From NCBI GenBank assembly GCA_022360055.1, contig JAKSDO010000130.1, forward strand, positions 1-42,379: a DNA stretch of 42,379 bases. The letters are read 5' to 3'. The stretch is from Cytophagales bacterium. GTDB lineage: Bacteria > Bacteroidota > Bacteroidia > Cytophagales > Cyclobacteriaceae. Below, piece by piece: positions 28,282 through 36,164 of this stretch. A model generated the notes under the pieces. It worked only from the letters and a program-made list of their open reading frames with translations, did no database searches and was not told the origin of the DNA. The translations under genes and the position numbers were made by a program. Numbering within the stretch: position 1 is the first letter of the stretch; each line of letters starts with the position of its first letter.

Positions 28282-28918
28282 ATGTCAATTAGACTGCTTT
28301 TTTCAATATGGCTTCTTCGATGTGCCCCGGTTTTTGGATTTGCACAAGAGGCAAATGATTGTCCGTTTACTCCGATTCCCTTCACGCAAGTAAAAATCGA
28401 TGGTGATTTTCCGGGAGCCAGGTTTGAGATAAGCGGGCAGACAACCATCCCCTTCGAAAAGTGCAGGGAGCTCAGGCGTATTCCGAACCTCGAAACCGCC
28501 GAGGGTTTAAAGCCGGGAGACTATTCTGGAATCGGGTTTAATGACGCGATGGAAGTACAGGCAGTTCAAAGCCATGAAAAGGCAAAAGATCATGGGGCAC
28601 GGGTTGTAATTGATTGCAGCGCAATTGTGCATTTTGCGGTGTGGAAGGATGATTTTGATGGGGCATTCGATTTTCTTTTGCCCGAATATGCAAAGGTAAC
28701 GATGCGGCGTGACGAGAATTTACCCGGTGGAATAGATATGATCAAATCAGACGTTTCATATTCTGTTGTACATGAAAATCAAGAGAAAATTAAATGAAAA
28801 GTCATAAATTGGTTTCGAAACCTTATTGTGCGTGGTCTCATCGGGAAGTTGGAGCGATGTCAGCCGGACCGTACAGTTGCACGAAGCGGCAGGAGATCAA
28901 TTATAAATTAGACAATTA
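28282..28918 (+). pseudogene. GH127 (DUF1680) remnant with a large internal deletion
   Basis: The frame at 28282-28797 begins with a signal peptide and an unmistakable DUF1680 N-terminus (PFTQVKIDGDFPGARFE, IPFEKCRELRRI, GLKPGDYSGIGFNDAMEVQA), up to about residue 95. It then joins directly to C-terminal family text (VHFAVWKDDFDGAFDFLLPE, DENLPGGIDMIKSDV). After the stop at 28797 the family continues in a shifted frame at 28795-28918 (SKPYCAWSHREVGAMSAG, matching the usual PYYAW.NRG.G.M). A normal gene of this class is about 600-800 residues; the catalytic centre with its Glu and Cys residues is missing. So it was cut internally and then frameshifted. It belongs to the classic DUF1680 branch, unlike the two intact paralogues at 383-4564. 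Confidence 0.82.
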
Positions 28919-28996
28919 AACTTTAATTATTAAATAATTTTTATTTCCTGATAAGATACGATTACTTGGAATATCAACTATTTAAATTTTTTTAAA

Positions 28997-29491
28997 ATGA
29001 ATAATCAACCTACTTTTTTAAACGAAATACTGATCAGACATTTAAAACCATCTTTTAAAATGATTGGTAAAATTATTGATTCCTGCCCGAAATCAATATG
29101 GGCGCAGCGCAACATCGACCCGCCAATCTGGCAACAGATCTATCACGTTTTATATGGCATTGATTATTGGTTTAGCGAGTCAAAAGAGTCATTTGTCGCT
29201 CCTGAATTTAAAGATGAAGTAAATTCGGTACTTGGCGAGGAATCAAAAGGATTTATCGAACAGGAAGATATGATTGGCTATTTGAATTTTGTAGAAAAAA
29301 AGTCGCAACAATTCATCAATTCTTTGGATGCATCTGAAATAACCTCTGCTTCGAAGATATATGGGAAATGGACCAACCTTGATGTAATTTTGGAGCAAGT
29401 AAGGCATCTGCAACATCACCTTGGTTATCTGAACCGGGTGCTTCTCAAATGCAAGATAAAGCCTGTGGAATGGGAGTTCTATGAAGACTAA
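28997..29491 (+). CDS. DinB-like four-helix-bundle protein
   Basis: This is a cytosolic 164-residue protein without a signal peptide. It has the helical pattern and spaced histidines of the DinB/YfiT-like superfamily: PPIWQQIYHVLYGIDYWFSE around residues 40-60, and QVRHLQHHLGYLNRVL around 135-150, where the HLQHH segment would supply metal ligands. Family members include bacillithiol- and mycothiol-dependent transferases and many uncharacterised proteins. No partner enzyme is nearby and the substrate is unknown. It is an intact gene between two decayed ones, suggesting it is kept by selection. The start ATG at 28997 follows an AT-rich leader. Confidence 0.75.
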   Translation: MNNQPTFLNEILIRHLKPSFKMIGKIIDSCPKSIWAQRNIDPPIWQQIYHVLYGIDYWFSESKESFVAPEFKDEVNSVLGEESKGFIEQEDMIGYLNFVEKKSQQFINSLDASEITSASKIYGKWTNLDVILEQVRHLQHHLGYLNRVLLKCKIKPVEWEFYED

Positions 29492-29520
29492 TTCTATGTT
29501 GTAAAAGAAAATCCCGGTAG

Positions 29521-29912
29521 GATCCGGAATTTGGACCTGCCGTAAGTATGATAATAAAGATTTTCGGGGAAGATCAGGCCAGCGACACAGGTCAATTCCG
29601 TAAAATTGATCAAACGAATGCCGTTGATCCTGTCCGGCAGGGTGTTCGTGATATTGGTAGGATTTCAGGAACACTGAGCGTTGCCATAGCAGCCCAAGCG
29701 TCCGGAAAGAGCCTGTGTCTTACGTCCTGCTTGTCCCCTGTATCCGAATGGCATATTATGCCTTCTGTTTACGATGCGGCGCATTGCTTAAATATTCAGT
29801 TGAGAAACTCCACGGAAAGACGGACTGTATAAAATCATATCCGAAAATTGAAGATGGCCGGACCGTATTGCCGGAAGAGCCGGGAGAAGGCGTATTGATC
29901 GATTGGAACTGA
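29521..29912 (+). pseudogene. C-terminal remnant of an enolase-superfamily sugar-acid dehydratase (frameshifted)
   Basis: One frame (about 29521-29800) reads like the barrel end of a mandelate-racemase/muconate-lactonising-type protein: FGEDQASDTGQFRKI, NAVDPVRQGVRDIGRISGTL, AIAAQASGKSL and SPVSEWHIM. A second frame (about 29770-29912) continues with the family's closing part: LLKYSVEKLHGK, SYPKIEDGRTVLPEEPGEG and VLIDWN. A -1 shift near 29770-29830 separates them. The N-terminal capping domain and most of the barrel are gone. The superfamily includes L-fuconate, L-arabinonate and galactonate dehydratases, which would suit the sugar context, but the member cannot be fixed. The two short frames here should not be called as separate genes. 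Confidence 0.7.
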
Positions 29913-30280
29913 CTAGGCAAATCCGGCGGTTTAAAGACCAAAAGCCGGTTTTATGATGCGGGTACGCGTTAATTGTTTCAGAGAATTCCGTGCTAAATTG
30001 TGATTTAAATTATTGAAAATCAGTTTATTTTGTAAATAAACTTTTAAGATCATTACCAGACCTCAATTATGTTGCAATTCTTAGTTAAAATTAATTATTT
30101 TACTACGTCAAATTGCAGTACTTGGGGGAATTGTAAAGAAGATTAGTATAGAAATTGCCAGATAATTTGACCTTGCAGAGATTTGAAGATTACTGCGATA
30201 ATTGTTCATCGTTCTTTTAGCGCTTCTTTCTGGTAATGTATTGCATGATCGCGTAACAATTCGACAAGAAAAGAAAGAGT
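29913..30280. other. AT-rich spacer before the TIR/STAND cluster
   Basis: This 368-base AT-rich stretch has no coding signal. A short hairpin-capable repeat (GTTTATT at 30023-30029 and AATAAAC at 30035-30041) is present but weak. No exact TAnnTTTG was found in a sensible position before the ATG at 30281. The base composition changes here from the GC-richer glycan and biosynthetic genes to a more AT-rich style that continues through the next genes. Confidence 0.5.
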
Positions 30281-31189
30281 ATGCAATCTAGTACAGGGAA
30301 AAAGGTATTCGTAGCTAAAGTCTCTGATGATATGTTGGAATACAAGGAGAACTTAGTGAAAGATTTGATGCATCACGGGTGCACCATTAGAGAGGCTGAT
30401 CCGACCAGGGAAAATCGCGAGCATATACGTGAAATTATTGAGCGCTGTGATGCTGCCTTACATATATTAAGCGACCGGGATTTTGACTTTGACGAATCCG
30501 GCAAAGGAGTAGAAGAGCAACAGATCAATTATGCCGTTCAATTTTATTTAAGTCAACAACTGGTTACAAATTCTTCGGAAAACGATTTTACCATCTATGC
30601 CTGGCACCCCAAATCCTCCACCGTAAATATCTTTGAGGAAGAGCATATCCCCGGACATCTTAAAAAAATTCAACAGTTTGAGGAGGTAGATCTTATCCGA
30701 ACAAATTTTGAAGATTTTAAGTACTATCTGCTTAAGAAAATTGAGTTTAATCCGTCCGAAAAGGCAAATGAATTTTACATCAAGGGCAGCGAGAATTTAA
30801 GTATATATCTTATGTACGATGCCATAGATGAAGATCATGTAAAAAAATATGCGGACTATTTGAAAAAAAGAGGGTTCAACTTGTTTACACCCGAATTTCA
30901 AGGTGAAATCCCCGAAATCAGACAAAGGCATGTAGATAGTCTGAAGAATTTCGATATAGCGATCGTATTTTCAAAAGAAAGCAGCATGAATTGGGTGAAT
31001 ATGAAAGTGATGGATATTTTAAAATCGCCGGGAATGGGAAGGGTGAAGAAGATTAAAGGAAAGGCTGTTTTTCTATCCGGGTCGGAGGAAATGTCACTTA
31101 CACCCATTGCACGAAGTTTTAAGATAATTTCTACCGCATCAGGTTCTCCGAAAGAACAATTGGAGGTTTTTTTGCAGGAATTGATTTGA
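30281..31189 (+). CDS. Protein with two tandem TIR-like modules
   Basis: This is a cytosolic protein of 302 residues without signal or membrane segments. Module 1 (about 7-150) resembles the TIR-like domain found next to nSTAND1 ATPases: KKVFVAKVSDD, NLVKDLMHHGCTI, IIERCDAALHILSD, EEQQINYAVQ. Module 2 (about 173-300) repeats the pattern: SIYLMYDAIDEDHVKKYADY, GFNLFTPEF, RQRHVDSLKNFDIAIVFSKE, NWVNMKVMDILKSPGMGR. The position of the catalytic glutamate of NAD-cleaving TIR domains appears to be Gln81 in module 1 and Lys242 in module 2, so NADase activity is doubtful. Module 2 is related to the last module of the protein at 34682-36163, including the (I/L)LKSxGxGR word. It is followed 126 bases later by the transporter gene. 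The role is probably signalling or adaptor. Confidence 0.72.
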   Translation: MQSSTGKKVFVAKVSDDMLEYKENLVKDLMHHGCTIREADPTRENREHIREIIERCDAALHILSDRDFDFDESGKGVEEQQINYAVQFYLSQQLVTNSSENDFTIYAWHPKSSTVNIFEEEHIPGHLKKIQQFEEVDLIRTNFEDFKYYLLKKIEFNPSEKANEFYIKGSENLSIYLMYDAIDEDHVKKYADYLKKRGFNLFTPEFQGEIPEIRQRHVDSLKNFDIAIVFSKESSMNWVNMKVMDILKSPGMGRVKKIKGKAVFLSGSEEMSLTPIARSFKIISTASGSPKEQLEVFLQELI

Positions 31190-31315
31190 TAACCTGGCAA
31201 AAAACGCAAATTTGGCACATTGCAGAATATTTTATTAGATAAACTAAATATTCAGGAAAGAATGCGATATTTTGGTATTTGATTTTGATGAATTCGCATA
31301 CTTTTTGCACAATCT

Positions 31316-34300
31316 ATGGTTAAAGCCCTCTTAAGTATTCTCAATGTCGTTGAAGGTGAGGAACGGCCGGTATTGATGATCCTGGGTTACGGCTTCTTTA
31401 TGGGCGTCTTTTTGGCCGCTTATAAAGTTGTCGCCACCACGCTTTTTCTAAATCAGTTAAGTGAGTATATCCGGGAAGCTTTTTTTGTTTCCGGATCGCT
31501 CGGTGTGCTTTCGACGTGGTTGTATGCGGTGGTTCAAAACAGATTTCACTACTCGAAATTGATCATTTTTAATATCGTCTCGATATTTATATTCATAGCG
31601 TCAGTCAAGTTGCTGTTTCTATATTTCGATTCAAAATGGCTGGTGTTTGTGTTATTTGTAATGCTCGGGCCGATTACCTCGCTTTTAGTGCTTGGCTTTT
31701 GGGGTATTTTCGGCCGGATGTTTGACTTGAGACAGTCAAAAAGAATTATTGGAGGTATCGATTCCGGACAGTTGACGGCCATTATAATTACTACATTCTC
31801 GATCCCGTTTTTAATCCCGTACATTACCGACATTACAAATATACTGATCATCGGGGAAATCGGACTTGCGATTTCAATTGTATACTTCCTTATAATCTCT
31901 GTCAGGTTTAAGCTTACCTCGTTTCACGAAAAACCCGCAGAGCACAAAAATGAGGCAAAATTTATAGTCATATTCAGGAACAAGTATATCGTATACCTAT
32001 CCATGTTTTTGTTCCTGTCAATGGCCGCCTTTGTCTTTGTTGATTATTCATTTATGAACGTTACGGAACAGCAATATCCGGACGAAAAACAATTGGCAAG
32101 TTTTCTGGGAGTATTTGAGGGCTCGATTATGGTATTGAGTTTATTAATTCAAACATTTGTCAATGATCGGATTTTGTCGATGTATGGAATCCGAACTTCC
32201 CTGCTGTTGTTACCCATAATTTTGTTTTTGTTTACCGGGCTTGCAATTGCTTCCGGTTATATATTCGGTTTTGACGTTTCGAGCCCGGAGTTCATATGGT
32301 TTTTTCTTTTTATTGCGCTTAGCAAGCTGTTTGTTACCACCCTGAGAGAAGCAACGGAAAACCCCGTGTTCAAGCTGTTTTTTATGCCTTTGGACAGTAA
32401 AATACGTTTTGATATTCAGACAAAGATCGAAGGTACCATTAATGAATTCTCAAGAGCCCTGAGCGGCGGAGTGATCCTGCTATTGGGATTTTTGCCATTT
32501 TTTAAGTTAATACACTATTCTTGGATTTTAGTTGCGATTGTCTTCGGCTGGGCCTATTTATTATATAAGATCTATCACCTGTATAAGGTTAATATCCGGT
32601 TGAAACTTGAAAGGCAAAAGGAAGAAGCCGATAAAGTGGAACAAAAGGGCAAAAATCTGCTGATCTCCAAATTGTTTGATTCAATCGAAAGCAATAATCC
32701 GAATCTAATGATCTTTGCCCTGAGGGCACTTTCAAAAGTCGCCCCGAAAATTTTCAGATCGAAGATTGAGGACATTAAAAACGATCATTCTCTGGGCCTC
32801 GCCGATAAAGTGCTTCAAACACTTGAAGGTGATTTTTCATTTATTCACATTGCTAATTTGAAAAAACTCGAGCAAAAAGATGCCCGGAAGCTTAAGTCGG
32901 AGAAACGAAAAGGGAAAACCGTTTTTGATGAAGAGATATCCGAAATGATTCGATCGCGCGATACGGCAGAGCGAAAACTGGCTGCCGAGTTAATAAGCGC
33001 AACGGAAATAGAGGAAAGTGTCAGCCTGCTGATCGAGCTTTTGAATGACTCGGATTCCGGAGTTATAAAGGCTGCGATGAATGCAGCGGCTGAATTGAAA
33101 AAAGAGGAATTGTTGCCATTTGTTCTCGAAAACCTCCAAAAGAAGAATTTTAAGGATATGGCTGCCGATGCTTTGGTAAAGTATGGAGAAGTGGCGTTTA
33201 ATAGCCTTGAAACCATATTTTACAATTCCGAGCAAAATGTTGATATCAAAGTGGAAATTGTTACGATCTACGGAAAATTGGGGGGTGAGCTTGCCGAAGA
33301 GCTGTTATGGACCAAAGTTGATTTCCCGGACAAACATGTCGTATCACAGGTTCTTATTTCTCTAAGCCACTGTGGGTTTGCGGCAAATGAAGATCAGGTA
33401 CCCCGAATCAAGCTTTTTATAGAGGAGGATATTGCCAATATTGTCTGGAACTTAAAAGCCATAGAGCAACTTCGAGAAGAAAATGAAGAAGAATTCAAGC
33501 CGATAATAGGATCGTTGCAAGAAGAAAATGATCACAGCTATGAACACATATACATGTTGCTTTCGATGATCTACGACCAGAAGTCCATTCAACTGGTAAA
33601 AGAAAATATTGAAACGCGGACGAATGAAGGTATTTCGTATGCCATTGAGCTTTTGGATGTTTTTCTTTCAGAGGACCTCAAGCAGAAAATTATCCCGATA
33701 TTGGATGATACTTCGGATATTGACATCATAAGGAGACTGCAGATGTTTTACCCGAACATTGAGATTTCCCTGGAAGAATTAATAAAACTGATTATAAACA
33801 GAGAGTATAACGCCATCAACAGGTGGACAAAGACAAGTATCATACAATACATCGGTGCAAAGAAAATATCGGAAGAGTTTAATATGGAGCTGATCGCTAA
33901 TCTCTTCAACCCTGATCAGTTATTAAGCGAGGTCTCCGCCTGGGCGATGTACCACCTGGATCAAAGGTTTTATGAGGAAAATATAAAAAGGTTGGATATG
34001 GATCAGAGAAACCATATTCAAAATCTGATGTTGGGTCAGAAATTTGGAAATACATCGGAACTTAGACCGCATCTGAAGTTTGAAATTGTAAACTTCTTGA
34101 AAAAGAAATCATTGCTTGCGGAATTACCAAGCTATATTCTGACCAGCATTGTTGATTTTATACATGAGATTTATATAGAGAACAAGACCATCATAAGTTC
34201 GGCAGAATGGCACAACGAGAGTTTTTACATCATCAAACATGGAGGCCTGGAAATAAAAGGCAATCAAGGGGAGTTAATGGCGCATTTCGGAGAAGGGGAT

Positions 34301-34492
34301 TTTCTGGGGGAACAGGTCAATATTGATTTGTTGGATGATCACATTTCATTTGGCGTAGTTGCGGACACGGTTTTACTGCAGATCGATAAAAATAAGTTTT
34401 TGGACCTCATTACCAACGAATATGAAGTAACACTTAAATTACTGGATTCCTTTAGTATTCAAGGTGAAATTACCGAGTTATCCGAAAATTAA
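31316..34492 (+). CDS. NTT/ATP:ADP-translocase-type transporter fused to HEAT repeats and a cNMP-binding-like domain
   Basis: This is a 1058-residue inner-membrane protein. Residues about 15-425 contain some ten to twelve hydrophobic segments in the style of the TLC/NTT nucleotide transporters or a related MFS-type fold (ILGYGFFMGVFLAAYKVVAT, LVLGFWGIFGRMFDLRQSKR, ATENPVFKLFFMPLDSKIRF). A charged linker leads to HEAT-like helical repeats (about 440-920, LAAELISATEIEESVSLLIE, LLNDSDSGVIKAAMNAAAEL). Residues about 930-1055 form a cyclic-nucleotide-binding-like beta-roll (FYIIKHGGLEIKG, FGEGDFLGEQ). The phosphate-binding cassette lacks its usual arginine after GEGDFLGE, so ligand binding may be lost or changed. 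NTT proteins exchange ATP, ADP or NAD; the substrate here is unknown. Lying between two TIR-like genes, it may couple transport to signalling. Confidence 0.75.
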   Translation: MVKALLSILNVVEGEERPVLMILGYGFFMGVFLAAYKVVATTLFLNQLSEYIREAFFVSGSLGVLSTWLYAVVQNRFHYSKLIIFNIVSIFIFIASVKLLFLYFDSKWLVFVLFVMLGPITSLLVLGFWGIFGRMFDLRQSKRIIGGIDSGQLTAIIITTFSIPFLIPYITDITNILIIGEIGLAISIVYFLIISVRFKLTSFHEKPAEHKNEAKFIVIFRNKYIVYLSMFLFLSMAAFVFVDYSFMNVTEQQYPDEKQLASFLGVFEGSIMVLSLLIQTFVNDRILSMYGIRTSLLLLPIILFLFTGLAIASGYIFGFDVSSPEFIWFFLFIALSKLFVTTLREATENPVFKLFFMPLDSKIRFDIQTKIEGTINEFSRALSGGVILLLGFLPFFKLIHYSWILVAIVFGWAYLLYKIYHLYKVNIRLKLERQKEEADKVEQKGKNLLISKLFDSIESNNPNLMIFALRALSKVAPKIFRSKIEDIKNDHSLGLADKVLQTLEGDFSFIHIANLKKLEQKDARKLKSEKRKGKTVFDEEISEMIRSRDTAERKLAAELISATEIEESVSLLIELLNDSDSGVIKAAMNAAAELKKEELLPFVLENLQKKNFKDMAADALVKYGEVAFNSLETIFYNSEQNVDIKVEIVTIYGKLGGELAEELLWTKVDFPDKHVVSQVLISLSHCGFAANEDQVPRIKLFIEEDIANIVWNLKAIEQLREENEEEFKPIIGSLQEENDHSYEHIYMLLSMIYDQKSIQLVKENIETRTNEGISYAIELLDVFLSEDLKQKIIPILDDTSDIDIIRRLQMFYPNIEISLEELIKLIINREYNAINRWTKTSIIQYIGAKKISEEFNMELIANLFNPDQLLSEVSAWAMYHLDQRFYEENIKRLDMDQRNHIQNLMLGQKFGNTSELRPHLKFEIVNFLKKKSLLAELPSYILTSIVDFIHEIYIENKTIISSAEWHNESFYIIKHGGLEIKGNQGELMAHFGEGDFLGEQVNIDLLDDHISFGVVADTVLLQIDKNKFLDLITNEYEVTLKLLDSFSIQGEITELSEN

Positions 34493-34681
34493 TTCCTATG
34501 TAAGGTTTTGTATAAAATACTGTGAAAGAGAGATATAAAGACTTTTGCTTTAATCTATTATTTATATACATTTAGCTCGAGAATATTTTAAAGCAAAAAT
34601 TGTTTTTTGGTTTACATTTAAATTATTGATACTTTTCCATTTATCTAACTGTAATCTATAAAGGAAATTGATACTGACCAT
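34493..34681. other. AT-rich spacer between transporter and triple TIR-like gene
   Basis: This 189-base spacer is very AT-rich, with no coding frame. It could hold a promoter for the second half of the cluster, but I see no exact -7 box and no clear hairpin. Confidence 0.4.
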
Positions 34682-36163
34682 ATGAGTTTTGGCCAACACA
34701 TATATATAGTAAAATCTGAGGAAGAAGAGCAAGACCAGATCACGCACGATTGGATCTCCAGCTTTCACCGGTTTTTAGAGCTGTTGCTCAAACGCTTATC
34801 CGGGGAACAAGTTTCAATAAATGTAATAAATCATAAGGAGTTGGACGTTGAATCAATGTATTCTCCGTTTATGCTGCTCATTCCTGTTGTTTCGCAAGAA
34901 TTATTAAATTCTCCCACGTTTAAGGAGGACCTGAAAGTCTTTCATGAAAAGGCAATTAACAAAAGCAAGAATAACATTTCGTGGAATTCAAGAATATTTA
35001 AAATTGTCAGGGAACCTCAGAAAGGTCATTTTTTGCTGGATTATTTGAGCAATTCAGTGAGCTACGATTTTTTTCATTTTGATACAAGTACGGATGAGCT
35101 GGTAGTTTATGATGATTTTACCGGCCCTACCAGCGAGAAGACTTTCTGGATGAGATTATACGACCTTGCTTATGACATTTTTAAAGTTATGGATGGATTA
35201 AAATCCATTGAAAATGAAATAGCTCAAATAAGTACCGAGATAAATACCATTGCGATCTATCTGGCCGAAGTGGGGGCAGATCTTATCTCAAAAAGAGATT
35301 CCATCAAAAGGGAGTTGATAAGAAATGGGTACAAAGTGCTTCCGGAAAAAAATATGCCCATCGATCTTGAATCGATTATGAAGCAAGTGAAAAAAGATCT
35401 TGCTACTTGTAATATGTCCGTTCATCTTGTAGGATCGGACTATGGCAAAATCCAAGGCTCCAATGTTTCAATAATCGACCTGCAAAACAGAATGGCGGCA
35501 GAGCACTTTAACGAACTCGAGAAGCTGGATTCAGACAGTGAATTAAATCTTGGAAGGGTAATCTGGGTCGCACCGGAATTAACAAACATAAGTGTAAAGC
35601 AGAGACTATTTATAGAAAACTTGAAAAAGGATTCGGATTCGATGCTAAGAGCCGATCTTCTTGAAACAACCATTGAAGAGCTCAAGACATTTGTAATAAA
35701 TAAAATCCATGAGGAGCTCAACAAGCGAAGGCAACTGACCGGCAGCGGGGATAAAGAGAGGAATAAAATTATTTATCTGATCTACGATAAATCCGAAGCG
35801 CACAAGTGTAAAAAAATAGAAAACTACCTCCTCTCAAATGGTTATGAAGTTATTTCATCGAACTTCTCCGGCAATCCTGATGAAATCAGAACTAAACACA
35901 ATGAGTACCTTCGCAAATGCGATGCCGCACTCATATATTATGGAAATGAAAATGAAGAGTGGATGAAAAGCAAGCAGAAAGATCTGCTGAAATCATTGGG
36001 CTTGGGAAGAAAAAAGCCGATAAATCCACAAGCAATATTAATAGAAAACGAATCACAACTTGATGAAAGCTTGGGCCTGAATGAAAAGGCAATGATATTG
36101 CAGAGCCATAAAAGGTTTTCACCAAAAGTAATAGAACCTTTTTTAGCCCGGCTTGAGGAATAA
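34682..36163 (+). CDS. Protein with three TIR-like modules
   Basis: This is a 493-residue cytosolic protein without signal or membrane segments. Module 1 (about 1-170) has TIR-like strands HIYIVKSEE and SPFMLLIPVVSQELLNSPTF, then a variable region to RLYDLAYDIFKVM; an acidic pair, Glu82-Asp83, lies near the expected catalytic position. A helical linker (170-190) follows. Module 2 (about 190-345) has the STAND-associated TIR-like pattern IAIYLAEVGADLISKRDSIK, ELIRNGYKVLPEKNMP, LATCNMSVHLVGSDYG and IIDLQNRMAAEH, with Gln268 where glutamate is expected. Module 3 (about 362-493) reads IIYLIYDKSEAHK, RKCDAALIYYGNENEEWMK and DLLKSLGLGRKKP, with Lys431 at that position. The stop at 36161-36163 is one base from the ATG of the nSTAND1 gene, so the two are translationally coupled and likely form a complex. 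Confidence 0.75.
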   Translation: MSFGQHIYIVKSEEEEQDQITHDWISSFHRFLELLLKRLSGEQVSINVINHKELDVESMYSPFMLLIPVVSQELLNSPTFKEDLKVFHEKAINKSKNNISWNSRIFKIVREPQKGHFLLDYLSNSVSYDFFHFDTSTDELVVYDDFTGPTSEKTFWMRLYDLAYDIFKVMDGLKSIENEIAQISTEINTIAIYLAEVGADLISKRDSIKRELIRNGYKVLPEKNMPIDLESIMKQVKKDLATCNMSVHLVGSDYGKIQGSNVSIIDLQNRMAAEHFNELEKLDSDSELNLGRVIWVAPELTNISVKQRLFIENLKKDSDSMLRADLLETTIEELKTFVINKIHEELNKRRQLTGSGDKERNKIIYLIYDKSEAHKCKKIENYLLSNGYEVISSNFSGNPDEIRTKHNEYLRKCDAALIYYGNENEEWMKSKQKDLLKSLGLGRKKPINPQAILIENESQLDESLGLNEKAMILQSHKRFSPKVIEPFLARLEE

Positions 36164-36164
36164 A

